A stretch of DNA of 64,000 nt from contig NZ_WLVL01000016.1 of the NCBI RefSeq assembly GCF_009707125.1, positions 1 through 64,000 on the forward strand, written 5' to 3'. The translations under genes and the position numbers were made by a program. This DNA comes from Arsenicicoccus cauae (GTDB lineage: Bacteria > Actinomycetota > Actinomycetes > Actinomycetales > Dermatophilaceae). Under the pieces are notes generated by a model. It was not told where the DNA came from and did no database searches. It worked only from the letters and a program-made list of their open reading frames with translations. This document shows, piece after piece, positions 41,272 to 50,794 of this stretch (position 1 is the first letter of the stretch; the number at the start of each line of letters is the position of its first letter).

Positions 41272-42312
41272 TCAGGCGTCGCCGACGAGCTCGGCCACCC
41301 GCTGGGCGGCCGCGTCGGTCGCCGGGTCGGTGCGTGGCGTCGCCGGGCCCGCGGGGGCGCCGGCACGACGCGAGCCGCGCCGGCCGCGACGAGGGGCAGG
41401 TGGCGTGGCCTCGGTCACGGGCTCGGGCTCGGGCTGGGCGGTGGACGCCTCGTCCGTCACCTCGGCGGTCGGCGCCTCCTCCGGGGCCTCGGCCACCGTC
41501 ATCTCAGCCACCGTCACCTCGGCGGTGGGCGCGTCGTCCGGGGCCTCGGCCACCGTCACCTCGGAGGTGTGCGCCACCTCGAGGTCAACCGCCAGGTCGT
41601 CCACCACGGGCGGGTCGAGCGGGCGGGGGTCGTGGGCAGGCAGGTCGACCTCGCTGTGCGCGCCGCAGCCGTGGTCGAGGGTGACGACGCGGCCGTCCGA
41701 GGGGGACCAGGCGTTGGCGCACACCCCGAAGGACCGGCGCAGGGCACCGGCCATCGGCAGGAAGTACCCGCACGACGAGCAGCGCTCCGGAGCCTTGACG
41801 GCGACCTCGGCGGTGGGGCCGTTGTCGCCGTCGTACCAGCGCTGGGCTGCGTCCTCGCGCCCCTCCGCCGACAGCACGCGCTTGCGTCCGAGGCCCAGCT
41901 CCCACTGCGCCATCTGGTCGACGTCCTCGTCCCCCGTCGCCTCGAAGCCGGCCTCGAGGTTGGGGTCCTGCTCGACATAGGGGTTGATGTCCCCGGGACC
42001 GAGGTCGCCGGGGGCGATGCGCTCGGCATACGGCACCCAGGGCGGAGAGACGATGCTCGTCTCGCTCGGGAGCAGGTGGGTCTCGGAGACGGTGACGTGC
42101 TTGGAGCGGGCGACCCGGGTGACCGTCACCGACCACCGCCAGTCGGGGTATCCCGCCGACAGGCACGCGAACTGGTGCGTCGCCACCCGCTCGCCCTCCA
42201 TCACGACGGCCAGGTGGTCGCCCACGGCCCCGGCCTCGGCGATGCTCTCGGCGGCGGAACGCGCGAGGTCGACCGCCGCGGTCAGCGTCGGGTCGGGCTT
42301 GATGGTGGCCAT
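41272..42312 (-). CDS. DUF3027 protein
   Basis: 346 residues. The conserved part (1-230) shows DUF3027 traits: VTRVARSKHVTVSETHLLP, VPYAERIAPGDLGPGD, a Cys motif in ERCSSCGYFLPMAGALRRSFGVCANAWSPSDGR and HGCGAHSE. The last 110 residues are acidic/Ala/Pro repeats (APTAEVTVAEAP repeated about three times) ending in a basic stretch. Function unknown. It lies 3 bases from the cold-shock gene stop, so both are in one leftward operon. Confidence 0.85.
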   Translation of the reverse strand: MATIKPDPTLTAAVDLARSAAESIAEAGAVGDHLAVVMEGERVATHQFACLSAGYPDWRWSVTVTRVARSKHVTVSETHLLPSETSIVSPPWVPYAERIAPGDLGPGDINPYVEQDPNLEAGFEATGDEDVDQMAQWELGLGRKRVLSAEGREDAAQRWYDGDNGPTAEVAVKAPERCSSCGYFLPMAGALRRSFGVCANAWSPSDGRVVTLDHGCGAHSEVDLPAHDPRPLDPPVVDDLAVDLEVAHTSEVTVAEAPDDAPTAEVTVAEMTVAEAPEEAPTAEVTDEASTAQPEPEPVTEATPPAPRRGRRGSRRAGAPAGPATPRTDPATDAAAQRVAELVGDA

Positions 42313-42315
42313 CGG

Positions 42316-42714
42316 TCAGCTCCCGTCGAAGGTGTCGGCGATGGCCCGCAGGGCGGCCGCGAGCCTGGCGGACCCGGCCGCGTCGGGGTAGCGCCCCTTG
42401 CGCAGCTGCATGGACGCCCCGTCGAGCAGCCTGATGGTGTCCTCGACGATGCCGACCATCTCGTCGGCCGGCTTGCGCTTCTTGTCGTGGAGCTTGCGCG
42501 CCACCGAGGGTGCCTGGTCCAGGACCGTGACCGACAGGGCCTGCGCCCCCCGCCGCCCGTCCATGACCCCGAACTCCACGCGGGTGCCAGGCTTGAGCGC
42601 GGTCGTCCCCTCGAGCAGGGCGTTGGCGTGGACGAAGACGTCGCCCCCCTCGTCGTCGGCCAGGAAGCCGAAGCCCTTGTCCGTGTCGTACCACTTGACC
42701 TTGCCCGTTGGCAC
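42316..42714 (-). CDS. Cold-shock protein with C-terminal extension (CspB-like)
   Basis: 132 residues from GTG 42714, preceded by GAGGTGG. Residues 1-67 are a cold-shock domain with both RNA-binding motifs (KGFGFL and VFVHA). The extra 65 residues (KLHDKKRKPADEMVGIVEDTIRLLDG...) are helical. The same long form exists in mycobacteria (CspB). It probably acts as an RNA chaperone. The overlapping longer frame lacks support. Confidence 0.9.
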   Translation of the reverse strand: MPTGKVKWYDTDKGFGFLADDEGGDVFVHANALLEGTTALKPGTRVEFGVMDGRRGAQALSVTVLDQAPSVARKLHDKKRKPADEMVGIVEDTIRLLDGASMQLRKGRYPDAAGSARLAAALRAIADTFDGS

Positions 42715-42819
42715 TGGTCCACCTCGTGTCGATCTCGTCGTTGGCCGGCCCGTGTGCGGGGTCGGCGTCGGGGCGCGTGCATCCTGGTGAGCACGTGCCC
42801 TGCCCACCAGGCTAACGGT

Positions 42820-43758
42820 TCACCAGGGGGTGAGGCCCCACGAGGCCGACCAGGAGCGACCCGGGTCCAGGCGCAGGACGTCCTCACCGGTCCTGAAGGC
42901 CTCGGGCGCAGAGGTCAGCGGCTCGACCGCCAGGCCGCTCGTGCGGGCGTAGCCCTCGGGGAGGTCGTGACCGGTGTAGACCTGCGTCCAGGGATAGGCC
43001 TGCGCGTCGGCCCACAGCGTGGTGCTGCGGCCCCCGTGGGAGAGGGTGATGCGCCAGCGCCCGTCGTCGTCCGCGGCCAGGCCCGTCATGGCGGTGTCGA
43101 GCTCCCGGTCGCCCACGGTCGCCTCGCGCAGGTCCTGGGGCGTGCCGTCGACGGGCCGCAGGCTGTCGGCGACGGTGTCACCGACGAGCAGGAGACGCTC
43201 GGGGTCGACGGCGACGTATGACGCAGCGGGGCACCGGATCTCGAGGTCGTCCACCCGGTCCTCCCCCACCGTCAGGTAGGGGTGGGCCCCGACGCCGAGC
43301 GGCGCCGCCGTGCTGGCGAGGTTGGTGACGGTGGGGGTGACCGTGAGGCCGTCGTCGCCCACGCGGTAGCCCATCAGCAGGTCCAGGGTCCAGTCCCAGC
43401 CCTGCTGCGGGTGCAGGCGGGCACCCAGGGTCACCCGGTCGTCCGCCACGTGCACCGGCGCCCACGGCAGCCACTGCACCAGGCCGTGCAGGGCGTTGTG
43501 GCGGGCGGGCTCGGTGAGGGCCAGCTGCCGCTCCACGCCGTCGACCGTGTATCGCCCGTCGCGGATCCGGTTGACCCACGGGATCAGCACGGTGCCCCGC
43601 GCATGCAGGGCCGGCGCGTCCTGCGGCGACCCCGCGACCAGCGGGCGTCCGGCATACGTGCACGACCGCAGGGTCGCTCCGACCTCGGTGACCACCGCCT
43701 CGAGGTCGCCGTGCCGGATGGTCCACTGCGCGCCGCTCGGCAGCACCTGCTCGCTCAT
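42820..43758 (-). CDS. Aldose 1-epimerase family protein
   Basis: 312 residues. The family interconverts sugar anomers. The catalytic His is in EPARHNALHGLVQWLPW, a second in GVGAHPYL, and the catalytic Glu in GLAVEPLTSAPEAF. The length fits the actinobacterial galactose-mutarotase-like group. ATG 43758 was preferred to the upstream start, which adds three residues. The substrate is not known. Confidence 0.88.
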   Translation of the reverse strand: MSEQVLPSGAQWTIRHGDLEAVVTEVGATLRSCTYAGRPLVAGSPQDAPALHARGTVLIPWVNRIRDGRYTVDGVERQLALTEPARHNALHGLVQWLPWAPVHVADDRVTLGARLHPQQGWDWTLDLLMGYRVGDDGLTVTPTVTNLASTAAPLGVGAHPYLTVGEDRVDDLEIRCPAASYVAVDPERLLLVGDTVADSLRPVDGTPQDLREATVGDRELDTAMTGLAADDDGRWRITLSHGGRSTTLWADAQAYPWTQVYTGHDLPEGYARTSGLAVEPLTSAPEAFRTGEDVLRLDPGRSWSASWGLTPW

Positions 43759-43797
43759 GCCCGCCACCCTAGGCGAGGACGCCCCGGACGTCGCCGG

Positions 43798-45426
43798 TCA
43801 CCCCTGGTCGATGAGCTCGCCGGCCCGGTCGCGCATCTCGACCTTGCGGATCTTGCCCGTCACCGTCATCGGGAAGCTGTCGGTGATGTGCACGTAGCGG
43901 GGGATCTTGTAGTGCGCGAGCTGTCCGGTGCAGAACTCCCGGACACCGTCCACGGTCAGCGCCGTCGCCCCCTCGCGCATGATGATCCACGCCATGAGCT
44001 CCTCGCCGAACTTCTTGTCGGGGACCCCGATCACCTGGACGTCCGCGATGTCGGGGTGGGTGTAGAGGAACTCCTCGATCTCGCGCGGATAGACGTTCTC
44101 CCCGCCGCGGATCACCATGTCCTTGATCCGTCCGACGATCGCGCAGTAGCCGTCCTCGTCCATCGTCGCCAGGTCACCCGTGTGCATCCACCGGCCCGCG
44201 TCGATGGCCTCGGCGGTCTTGTCCGGCTGGCCCCAGTAGCCCAGCATCACCGAGTAGCCACGGGTGCACAGCTCGCCGGTCTGCCCTCGGGGGACGGTGA
44301 GGCCGGTGGCCGGGTCCACGATCTTGACCTCCAGGTGCGGCATGACCCTCCCGACGGTCTCGGTGCGGCGGCGCAGGTCGTCCTCGGTGCGCGTCGACGT
44401 CGACACCGGCGAGGTCTCGGTCATGCCGTAGTTGATGGCCACCTCGGCCATGTTCATCCGGTCGATGACCTTCTTCATCACCTCGACCGGGCACGGCGAG
44501 CCGGCCATGATCCCCGTGCGCAGCGTCGACAGGTCGTAGCGGTCGAAGTCCGCCAGCCCGAGCTCGGCGATGAACATCGTCGGCACGCCGTAGAGGCTGG
44601 TGCAGCCCTCCTGGGACACCGCCTCCAGCGTCGCCACCGGGTCGAAGGTCGGGGCGGGGATGACCATGGCGGCGCCGTGCGAGGTGCACGCGAGGTTGCC
44701 CATCACCATGCCGAAGCAGTGGTAGAAGGGCACCGGGATGCAGACGACGTCCTGCTCGGTGTAGCGGATCATCTCGCCGACGAAGTAGCCGTTGTTGAGG
44801 ATGTTGTGGTGCGAGAGCGTCGCGCCCTTGGGGAAGCCGGTGGTCCCCGAGGTGTACTGGATGTTGATCGGGTCGTCGGCGGACAGCTGCGCCATCCGCG
44901 CGTCGAGGTCCTCGTCGCTCACCGCGGCGCCCGACGCGGGCAGCCGCTCCCAGGACTCCTCGCCGAGGTAGGCGACCTGCTCGAGGTCCGGGCAGTCGTG
45001 GCGGATCGACTCGAGCATCTGCTGGTACATCGAGGTCTTGTAGGACACCGCGCTCACGACCATGCGCATGCCGGACTGCTTGACGACGTACTCGAGCTCG
45101 TGGGCGCGGTAGGCGGGGTTGATGTTGACCAGCACGACGCCCGCCTTGGCGGTGGCGTACTGCACGATCGTCCACTCCGGGCAGCTCGGCGACCAGATGC
45201 CCACCCGGTCCCCGCGCTCGAGCCCCGCGGCGACCAGGCCCTTGGCGACCTCGTCCACGGCGGCGTCGAGCTCGGCATACGTCCAGCGCCGTCCGCTCTG
45301 CACGTCCACGAGCGCCAGCCGGTCCCCGAAGCGCGCCACCGTGCGCTCGAGGTTGTCGCCGATGGTCTCCCCGAGCAGCGGGGTGTCGGAGGTGCCGGAG
45401 GTGTACGAGAGCGTCGTTGCCGTCAT
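43798..45426 (-). CDS. AMP-binding acyl-CoA synthetase
   Basis: 542 residues of the ANL superfamily. P-loop-like [31 protein letters not shown] and [23 protein letters not shown] define the adenylation core; the catalytic Lys is in MTVTGKIRK near the end. Close to medium/long-chain fatty acyl-CoA synthetases (FadD-type). It activates an acid with ATP and CoA. With the carboxyltransferase and HMG-CoA lyase nearby it may belong to acyl or leucine breakdown. Start ATG 45426. Confidence 0.92.
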   Translation of the reverse strand: MTATTLSYTSGTSDTPLLGETIGDNLERTVARFGDRLALVDVQSGRRWTYAELDAAVDEVAKGLVAAGLERGDRVGIWSPSCPEWTIVQYATAKAGVVLVNINPAYRAHELEYVVKQSGMRMVVSAVSYKTSMYQQMLESIRHDCPDLEQVAYLGEESWERLPASGAAVSDEDLDARMAQLSADDPINIQYTSGTTGFPKGATLSHHNILNNGYFVGEMIRYTEQDVVCIPVPFYHCFGMVMGNLACTSHGAAMVIPAPTFDPVATLEAVSQEGCTSLYGVPTMFIAELGLADFDRYDLSTLRTGIMAGSPCPVEVMKKVIDRMNMAEVAINYGMTETSPVSTSTRTEDDLRRRTETVGRVMPHLEVKIVDPATGLTVPRGQTGELCTRGYSVMLGYWGQPDKTAEAIDAGRWMHTGDLATMDEDGYCAIVGRIKDMVIRGGENVYPREIEEFLYTHPDIADVQVIGVPDKKFGEELMAWIIMREGATALTVDGVREFCTGQLAHYKIPRYVHITDSFPMTVTGKIRKVEMRDRAGELIDQG

Positions 45427-45601
45427 GGCTCGCAGTCTCGTGTCCCCCGCGGACGGCGGCAAGGGATGGCGCGCCAAACGGTGCGGTCCGCGCCACCAGC
45501 GGTCCTCCCTCACGTGGCCGCCCCGCCCCCGGCGAGGGCATCGACCGGCCCTCGTCCCCCAGGTCGATGGCCCCGCCCCCGGCAGGTCTTAACGTTGGAC
45601 G

Positions 45602-47656
45602 GTGACCCCCCGCCCCGACGCGCCACGCGCCCGCAGCCTCGCCGATGCCCTGCGCGGCCGTTCGGACGACGAGCTCGTCGCCCTGCTCGTGGCCCGGCCC
45701 GACCTCGCCCGCCCGGCGCCGACGGACATCACCGCCCTCGCCGCCCGCTCCGGGACCCGCGCCTCGATCCAGCGCGCGCTCGAGCGCCTGGACACCGCAC
45801 ACCTGCAGGTCCTCGAGGCGCTGCTCGCGACCGGGACACCGGCCGACGTCGACCGGGCGGCCTCCCGGCTGGGGACCGACCGTGGCTCCCAGGACCTGCT
45901 CGACATCCTGTGTCGTCTCGAGTCCCTCGCTCTCGTATGGCGATCCACCGACCGCATCAGCGTCGCCCGCACCGTGGCGGAGCTGCTCGGACCCCGCCCC
46001 GCAGGCCCCGGGCCGTCGGACTCGATGCTGGGCGGCGGGCGGCTGCTCGAGGACGTGGCCCTGCACCCCCCGCAGGTCGCCCTCACGCCCCGCCCGGCCG
46101 CCCTGGTGGACCAGGCCGCCGGCGGCGCGGCCGGCGAGCTCCTGGGTCTCGTCGACGAGACGGCGACGCAGTGGGCCGAGCGCCCGCCGCGGGTCCTGCG
46201 GACGCGAGGCCTGGCCGTGCGTGACCTGCGCGCCCTGGCGTCGTCCCTGGACGTGCCGGTGGATCACGCGGCGTTCCTCGTGGAGGTGGCGCACGCCGCC
46301 GGGCTGCTCGCCGACGACGGCGGGCTCGACCCGGTGTGGGCGCCGACAGAGGGCTACGACGACTGGCTGCAGCAGGAGCCGCCCGCGCGCTGGGCCGCCC
46401 TCGCGGACGCGTGGCTGCGGTCGAGCCGGGCGCCGCACCTCGTGGGTTCGCCCGCGGAGCGCGGAGGTTCGTCGATCAACGCCCTCTCCCCGGACGCGCA
46501 CTGGCCCCCCGTGCGAGCGCTCCGGGCTGACGTCCTCGCCGATCTCGCCGAGCTGCCGCCCTGGTCCGCCCCGACCGTCGACGGGCTCGTCGCGCGTCTC
46601 CGCTGGCGCCGGCCGCTGCGCCGGGTGGCCGACCTGGACCGGGTCGTCGCCGCCGTCGTCCGCGAGGCGGAGTGGCTGGGCCTGACCGGCCGGGGGGCCC
46701 TCGGCAGCGCCGGGCGCAGCCTGGTCGCCTCCACCCCGCCGGACCTCACCTCCGCGACCGAGGCGATGCACCCGCACCTGCCCGCCCCCGTCGAGGAGAT
46801 CCTGCTGCAGGCCGACCTCACCGCGGTCGCGCCCGGCCGGGTCGAGGGCGAGCTGGCGCGGCTCCTGCGCCTCGCGGCGGACGTCGAGTCCCGCGGCGGC
46901 GCCACCGTGCACCGCTTCACCGAGAGCTCGATCCTGCGCGCCCTCGACGCCGGGTGGACCGCCGAGCAGCTCCTCGACGCCCTCGCCGAAGCCAGCGCGA
47001 CGCCCGTGCCGCAGCCCCTGACCTACCTCGTCAACGACGCCACCCGGCGCCACGGCCGGCTCCGGGTGGCGGCGGCGTCGTCATACGTCCGCAGCGAGGA
47101 CCCGGTCACCCTGGACGCGATCCTCGCCGACCCTGCCCTCGGCCTGCTCGGTCTGCGGCGCATCGCCCCGACGGTGCTCGTCAGCCCGGTCGGCGGCGAC
47201 GTGCTGCTCACCACCCTGCGCGAGCGTGGCCTCGCGCCCGTCGCGGAGACCGCCGACGGGGTGGTGGCCGTGCCGCGCGGCTCCACGCATCGCGCGCCTG
47301 CTCGGCGGCACACCTCCCCACCCACGCTCACCAGCGTCGTCGACCGGCCGTATGCCGAGAACCTGGTCGCCCTGCTGCGCGCAGGGCAGGCGGGGGTCGA
47401 CGGGAGGGCCGACGGGCGGGTCGACGAGGACGCGGCGGGCGGCACGGACCCGGCGGTGGTCCTCGGCGTCCTGCGCGAGGCCGTCGCCGACCGCCACCCC
47501 GTGCGGCTCAGCCACGCCGGCCCGGACGGGGTGGCGACGACGCTGCTGTTCCACCCCCGCCGCGTGGAGGGCGGACGGGTCTACGGCACCGCGGGGACGA
47601 GCAACGTCGAGAGGATCCTCACGCTGCACCGCATCACCGGCGTCTCGCAGGCCTGA
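45602..47656 (+). CDS. Helicase-associated protein (XPB partner, Rv0862c-like)
   Basis: 684 residues. The N-terminal region is a series of winged-helix-like repeats (LAALAARSGTRASIQRALERLD; LDTAHLQVLEALLATG). The C-terminal third has the helicase_C_3-type domain (PVEEILLQADLTAVAPGRVEGEL, FTESSILRALDAGWTAEQLLDALAEAS, DAILADPALGLLGLRRIAPTVLVSPV) and a WYL-like end. In mycobacteria this protein is adjacent to XPB; here it is 3.1 kb upstream of the XPB gene on the same strand. Presumed role: DNA repair complex with XPB. Confidence 0.87.
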   Translation: MTPRPDAPRARSLADALRGRSDDELVALLVARPDLARPAPTDITALAARSGTRASIQRALERLDTAHLQVLEALLATGTPADVDRAASRLGTDRGSQDLLDILCRLESLALVWRSTDRISVARTVAELLGPRPAGPGPSDSMLGGGRLLEDVALHPPQVALTPRPAALVDQAAGGAAGELLGLVDETATQWAERPPRVLRTRGLAVRDLRALASSLDVPVDHAAFLVEVAHAAGLLADDGGLDPVWAPTEGYDDWLQQEPPARWAALADAWLRSSRAPHLVGSPAERGGSSINALSPDAHWPPVRALRADVLADLAELPPWSAPTVDGLVARLRWRRPLRRVADLDRVVAAVVREAEWLGLTGRGALGSAGRSLVASTPPDLTSATEAMHPHLPAPVEEILLQADLTAVAPGRVEGELARLLRLAADVESRGGATVHRFTESSILRALDAGWTAEQLLDALAEASATPVPQPLTYLVNDATRRHGRLRVAAASSYVRSEDPVTLDAILADPALGLLGLRRIAPTVLVSPVGGDVLLTTLRERGLAPVAETADGVVAVPRGSTHRAPARRHTSPPTLTSVVDRPYAENLVALLRAGQAGVDGRADGRVDEDAAGGTDPAVVLGVLREAVADRHPVRLSHAGPDGVATTLLFHPRRVEGGRVYGTAGTSNVERILTLHRITGVSQA

Positions 47657-47705
47657 CCTGACTATCGTCACGATCGCGTGGCCACCCGCCGACCAAGGAG
47701 TTCCC

Positions 47706-49151
47706 ATGACGCCGCAGCGACCCGGCGCCCGTGAGCTGATCGGCCTCGTCCTCGAGCCCGGCAGCTTCGTCTCTTGGGACACGCCGCCCGACCGGGACGG
47801 CGTCTCCCCCGAGTACGCCGCCGAGCTCGACGCGGCCGCCGAGCGCAGCGGGGTGGACGAGGCCGTGCTCACCGGCCGGGGCCTGATCGACGGGTTGCCC
47901 GTCGCCGTCGTCGTCGGCGAGTTCCGCTTCCTCGGCGGCTCGATCGGCGCGGCCACCGCGGCGCGGATCACGGCGGCGGTGCGGCGGGCCACCGCCGAGG
48001 GGCTGCCCCTGATCGCCGCGCCCGCCTCGGGGGGCACCCGCATGCAGGAGGGCACGCCCGCCTTCGTCGAGATGGTGACGATCTCCCGCGCCATCGTGGA
48101 CCACAAGGCGGCCGCCCTGCCCTACCTCGTCTACCTGCGGCACCCCACGACCGGTGGCGTGTTTGCCTCATGGGGGTCCCTGGGCCACGTGACCGTCGCC
48201 GAACCCGGCGCGCTGGTGGGCTTCCTCGGTCCCAAGGTCTACGAGGCGCTCAACGGCCAGCCCTTCCCCACGGGTGTGCAGCTCGCCGAGAACCTCGTCG
48301 ACAAGGGCGTCATCGACGCGGTCGTCCCGTCGGAGGACCTCGCGACCGTCGCGGCACGGGTGCTGCGCCTGCTGCACCCCCACCGCCGTGACGGGCAGGG
48401 CACCCTGCCCGCCCCACCGGCCCCGCGCTGGGAGCCGCCCGCCGACCCGGGCCACGCCTGGACCTCCGTCGAGATCACCCGCTCCCCGCGCCGCCCCGGG
48501 GTGCGCGAGCTCCTGCGGTATGCCGCCGATGAGGTCATGCCCCTGTCCGGCACGGGCGAGGGGCAGGCCGACGCGGGGCTGATGCTCGCGCTGACCTCGT
48601 TCGGCGGCCACCCGTGCGTGCTCGTCGGCCAGGACCGACGCAACCAGGCCCGCCAGTCCATGGGCCCGGCGGCCCTGCGCTCGGCCCGCCGCGGCATGCG
48701 CCTCGCCGAGGAGCTGGGGCTGCCCCTCGTCTCGGTCATCGACACCCCCGGCGCCGACCTGTCGGTCACCGCCGAGGAGGGTGCGCTCGCGGGTGAGATC
48801 GCCCGGTGCATCGCGGAGATGACCCAGCTGACCGTGCCGAGCGTCGCGCTGCTGCTCGGTCAGGGATGCGGGGGCGGGGCCCTGGCGCTGCTGCCCGCGC
48901 GGCGCGTGGTGGTGGCGGAGCACGGTTGGCTGTCGCCCCTGCCGCCCGAGGGCGCCTCGGTGATCGTGCACGGCACCCCGGACCACGCGCCCGAGATGAC
49001 CCGGCGTCAGCGGATCTCGGCGCCGGAGCTCGTCGAGGCGGGCACTGCCCACCGTGTGATCCCCGAGACGATCTCGCCCGACGAGGACCCCGCGGCCTTC
49101 TGCCGCGACATGGCGGCGGCCCTCACCGCCGAGCTCCGCGCCCAGGCCTAG
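47706..49151 (+). CDS. Acyl-CoA carboxylase carboxyltransferase, fused (AccD3-like)
   Basis: 481 residues in which a beta-like half (EFRFLGGSIGAATAARI, ASGGTRMQEGTPAF, SLGHVTVAEPGALVGFLGPKVYEAL) and an alpha-like half (GGHPCVLVGQDR, SVIDTPGADLS, GQGCGGGALALLPARRVVV) are joined. This resembles AccD3 of mycobacteria. It transfers carboxyl from biotin to acetyl- or another acyl-CoA. The ribosome binding site AAGGAG is 5 bases upstream. No biotin carboxylase subunit is in the window. Confidence 0.9.
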   Translation: MTPQRPGARELIGLVLEPGSFVSWDTPPDRDGVSPEYAAELDAAAERSGVDEAVLTGRGLIDGLPVAVVVGEFRFLGGSIGAATAARITAAVRRATAEGLPLIAAPASGGTRMQEGTPAFVEMVTISRAIVDHKAAALPYLVYLRHPTTGGVFASWGSLGHVTVAEPGALVGFLGPKVYEALNGQPFPTGVQLAENLVDKGVIDAVVPSEDLATVAARVLRLLHPHRRDGQGTLPAPPAPRWEPPADPGHAWTSVEITRSPRRPGVRELLRYAADEVMPLSGTGEGQADAGLMLALTSFGGHPCVLVGQDRRNQARQSMGPAALRSARRGMRLAEELGLPLVSVIDTPGADLSVTAEEGALAGEIARCIAEMTQLTVPSVALLLGQGCGGGALALLPARRVVVAEHGWLSPLPPEGASVIVHGTPDHAPEMTRRQRISAPELVEAGTAHRVIPETISPDEDPAAFCRDMAAALTAELRAQA

Positions 49152-49240
49152 CCCGACCCGACGCTCCGTCCCCGCCGACCACCCCGCCCACCCCATTCCC
49201 CTCGTCGAGAGGCGCCACGGCGGGCACAGCAGGGCTGAGG

Positions 49241-50173
49241 TCAGCCCCCCGACAGCGCCTTGACCACGCGCGACGGCGACGGCCTGCCGAGCTGTTCGGC
49301 CATCCACACGGACGTGGCGACCAACGCCTCGAGGTCAACACCGGTCGACACGCCCATCCCGTGCAGCGCCCACACCAGGTCCTCGGTGGCGAGGTTGCCG
49401 GTCGCGGACTTGGCATAGGGGCAGCCGCCCAGCCCACCCGCCGAGGCGTCGATGGTGCGCACCCCGAGCCGGATCGCCTCGAGCGAGTTCGCGAGCGCCT
49501 GGCCGTAGGTGTCGTGGAAGTGCACGGCCACCCGGTCCGCGCCGATCCCCCGCTCGGCCAGCGCCGCCAGCAGCCGACCCACGTGGCCGGGCGTCGCCAC
49601 GCCGATGGTGTCGCCCAGCGAGAGCTGGTCCGCGCCGAGGTCCATCATCCGCGCGCACACGTCGACGACCTGGTCGATGGGCACGTCGCCCTCCCAGGGG
49701 TCGCCGAAGCACATCGACACGTAGGCCCGCAGCCACAGCCCCTCGTCCTTGGCGCGCTTGGCCACGGGCTCGAACATCGTGAACTGGTCAAGCACCGTGG
49801 AGTTGAGGTTCCTCGAGGCGAAGGTCTCGGTCGCCGACCCGAAGATCGCCACCGAGGACACCCCCAGGTCGAGCGCCCGGTCGAGCCCCCGCTCGTTGGG
49901 CACCAGCACCGGACGCTGCGTGCCGAGCGCGTCAGCGCCGAGCGCGGTCACGAGGTCGGCGGCGTCGGCCAGCTGCGGCACCCACCGCGGCGACACGAAG
50001 CTCGTGATCTCCACCGTCTCGAGGCCCGCGGCGAGCATCCGCCTCACGAACTGCGCCTTGACCTCCACGGGCACGATCGACTTCTCGTTCTGCAAGCCGT
50101 CGCGCGCCCCCACCTCGTAGATCGTCACCCGATCCGGCGCACCGGTCATCGGCTCGTGCTGGGGCTGGCGCAT
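49241..50173 (-). CDS. Hydroxymethylglutaryl-CoA lyase
   Basis: 310 residues from ATG 50173, with GAGGAG upstream. The enzyme splits HMG-CoA into acetoacetate and acetyl-CoA at the end of leucine breakdown. The N-terminal VGARDGLQNEK, FHDTYGQALAN and the signature GGLGGCPYAKSATGNLATED, which includes the active-site Cys, are all present. It converges on the carboxyltransferase gene. Confidence 0.95.
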   Translation of the reverse strand: MRQPQHEPMTGAPDRVTIYEVGARDGLQNEKSIVPVEVKAQFVRRMLAAGLETVEITSFVSPRWVPQLADAADLVTALGADALGTQRPVLVPNERGLDRALDLGVSSVAIFGSATETFASRNLNSTVLDQFTMFEPVAKRAKDEGLWLRAYVSMCFGDPWEGDVPIDQVVDVCARMMDLGADQLSLGDTIGVATPGHVGRLLAALAERGIGADRVAVHFHDTYGQALANSLEAIRLGVRTIDASAGGLGGCPYAKSATGNLATEDLVWALHGMGVSTGVDLEALVATSVWMAEQLGRPSPSRVVKALSGG

Positions 50174-50305
50174 CTCGCTCCTCGGTGTCGGCGGCGACGG
50201 TCCTCGTCGACGGCGTCGAGGACCATCCTGCCCCACCCCGCTAGCCTGCTGGGAAGCAACCAGCACCAGGTGGGGTTGACGTCACGACCGACCCGAGGAG
50301 CACCG

Positions 50306-50794
50306 ATGAGCAGCCAGCCGCCCGCCGACGACCCCACACCTCGCCCGTATGCCGAGGGTGGTCACCCCGCTCAGCCCGGCTACGGCCGTCCGGGGTACTC
50401 CCAGAGCCAGGGCCAGCCGTCCTACGGCCAGCCGCCATATGGACAGTCGGCCTACGGGCAGCCGGCCTACGGCGCTCCCTCCCCCGGCGCCCCGGTCAAC
50501 GCCATCGTCGTGACGGTGGTCAGCGTGCTGGCGGCCCTGTCGACGGCGTTCATCGTCGGCCTGCCCAGCGCGGTCCTCGGCATCGTCGGGATCGTCCAGC
50601 ACCGCAGCGATCCGCGGCGCGCCGGCCGCCTCGCCGCCGTCGCGTGGATCGTCCTCGTGCTCAACGTGGTCCTGGGCGTCGTCCTGCTGATCGCCGGGGT
50701 GGCCGGCTTCCTGTGGTTCATGGAGCAGGCGGACCTGCCGACCATGACGCCCTCGCCGGTCCCGACCCTGACGTCCACCCCGGTCGCCGTCTGA
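50306..50794 (+). CDS. DUF4190-like membrane protein with Gln/Gly/Tyr-rich N-terminus
   Basis: 162 residues. The first 60 are a disordered YGQPxYGQ repeat region. Two membrane helices follow (AIVVTVVSVLAALSTAFIVGLPSAVLGIVGIV and LAAVAWIVLVLNVVLGVVLLIAGVAGFLWF) with a HRSDPRRAGRLA loop typical of DUF4190. The start has GAGGAG. Its stop shares one base with the XPB start (TGATG). Function unknown. Confidence 0.85.
   Translation: MSSQPPADDPTPRPYAEGGHPAQPGYGRPGYSQSQGQPSYGQPPYGQSAYGQPAYGAPSPGAPVNAIVVTVVSVLAALSTAFIVGLPSAVLGIVGIVQHRSDPRRAGRLAAVAWIVLVLNVVLGVVLLIAGVAGFLWFMEQADLPTMTPSPVPTLTSTPVAV

Noticed and set aside
43282-46224. A 980-codon open frame on the plus strand
   Set aside because: Antisense to galM-like and acyl-CoA synthetase genes and out of frame with the helicase-associated gene.
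44174-47053. A 959-codon open frame on the minus strand
   Set aside because: It overlaps the acyl-CoA synthetase in another frame and is antisense to the helicase-associated gene, both of which have clear family motifs.
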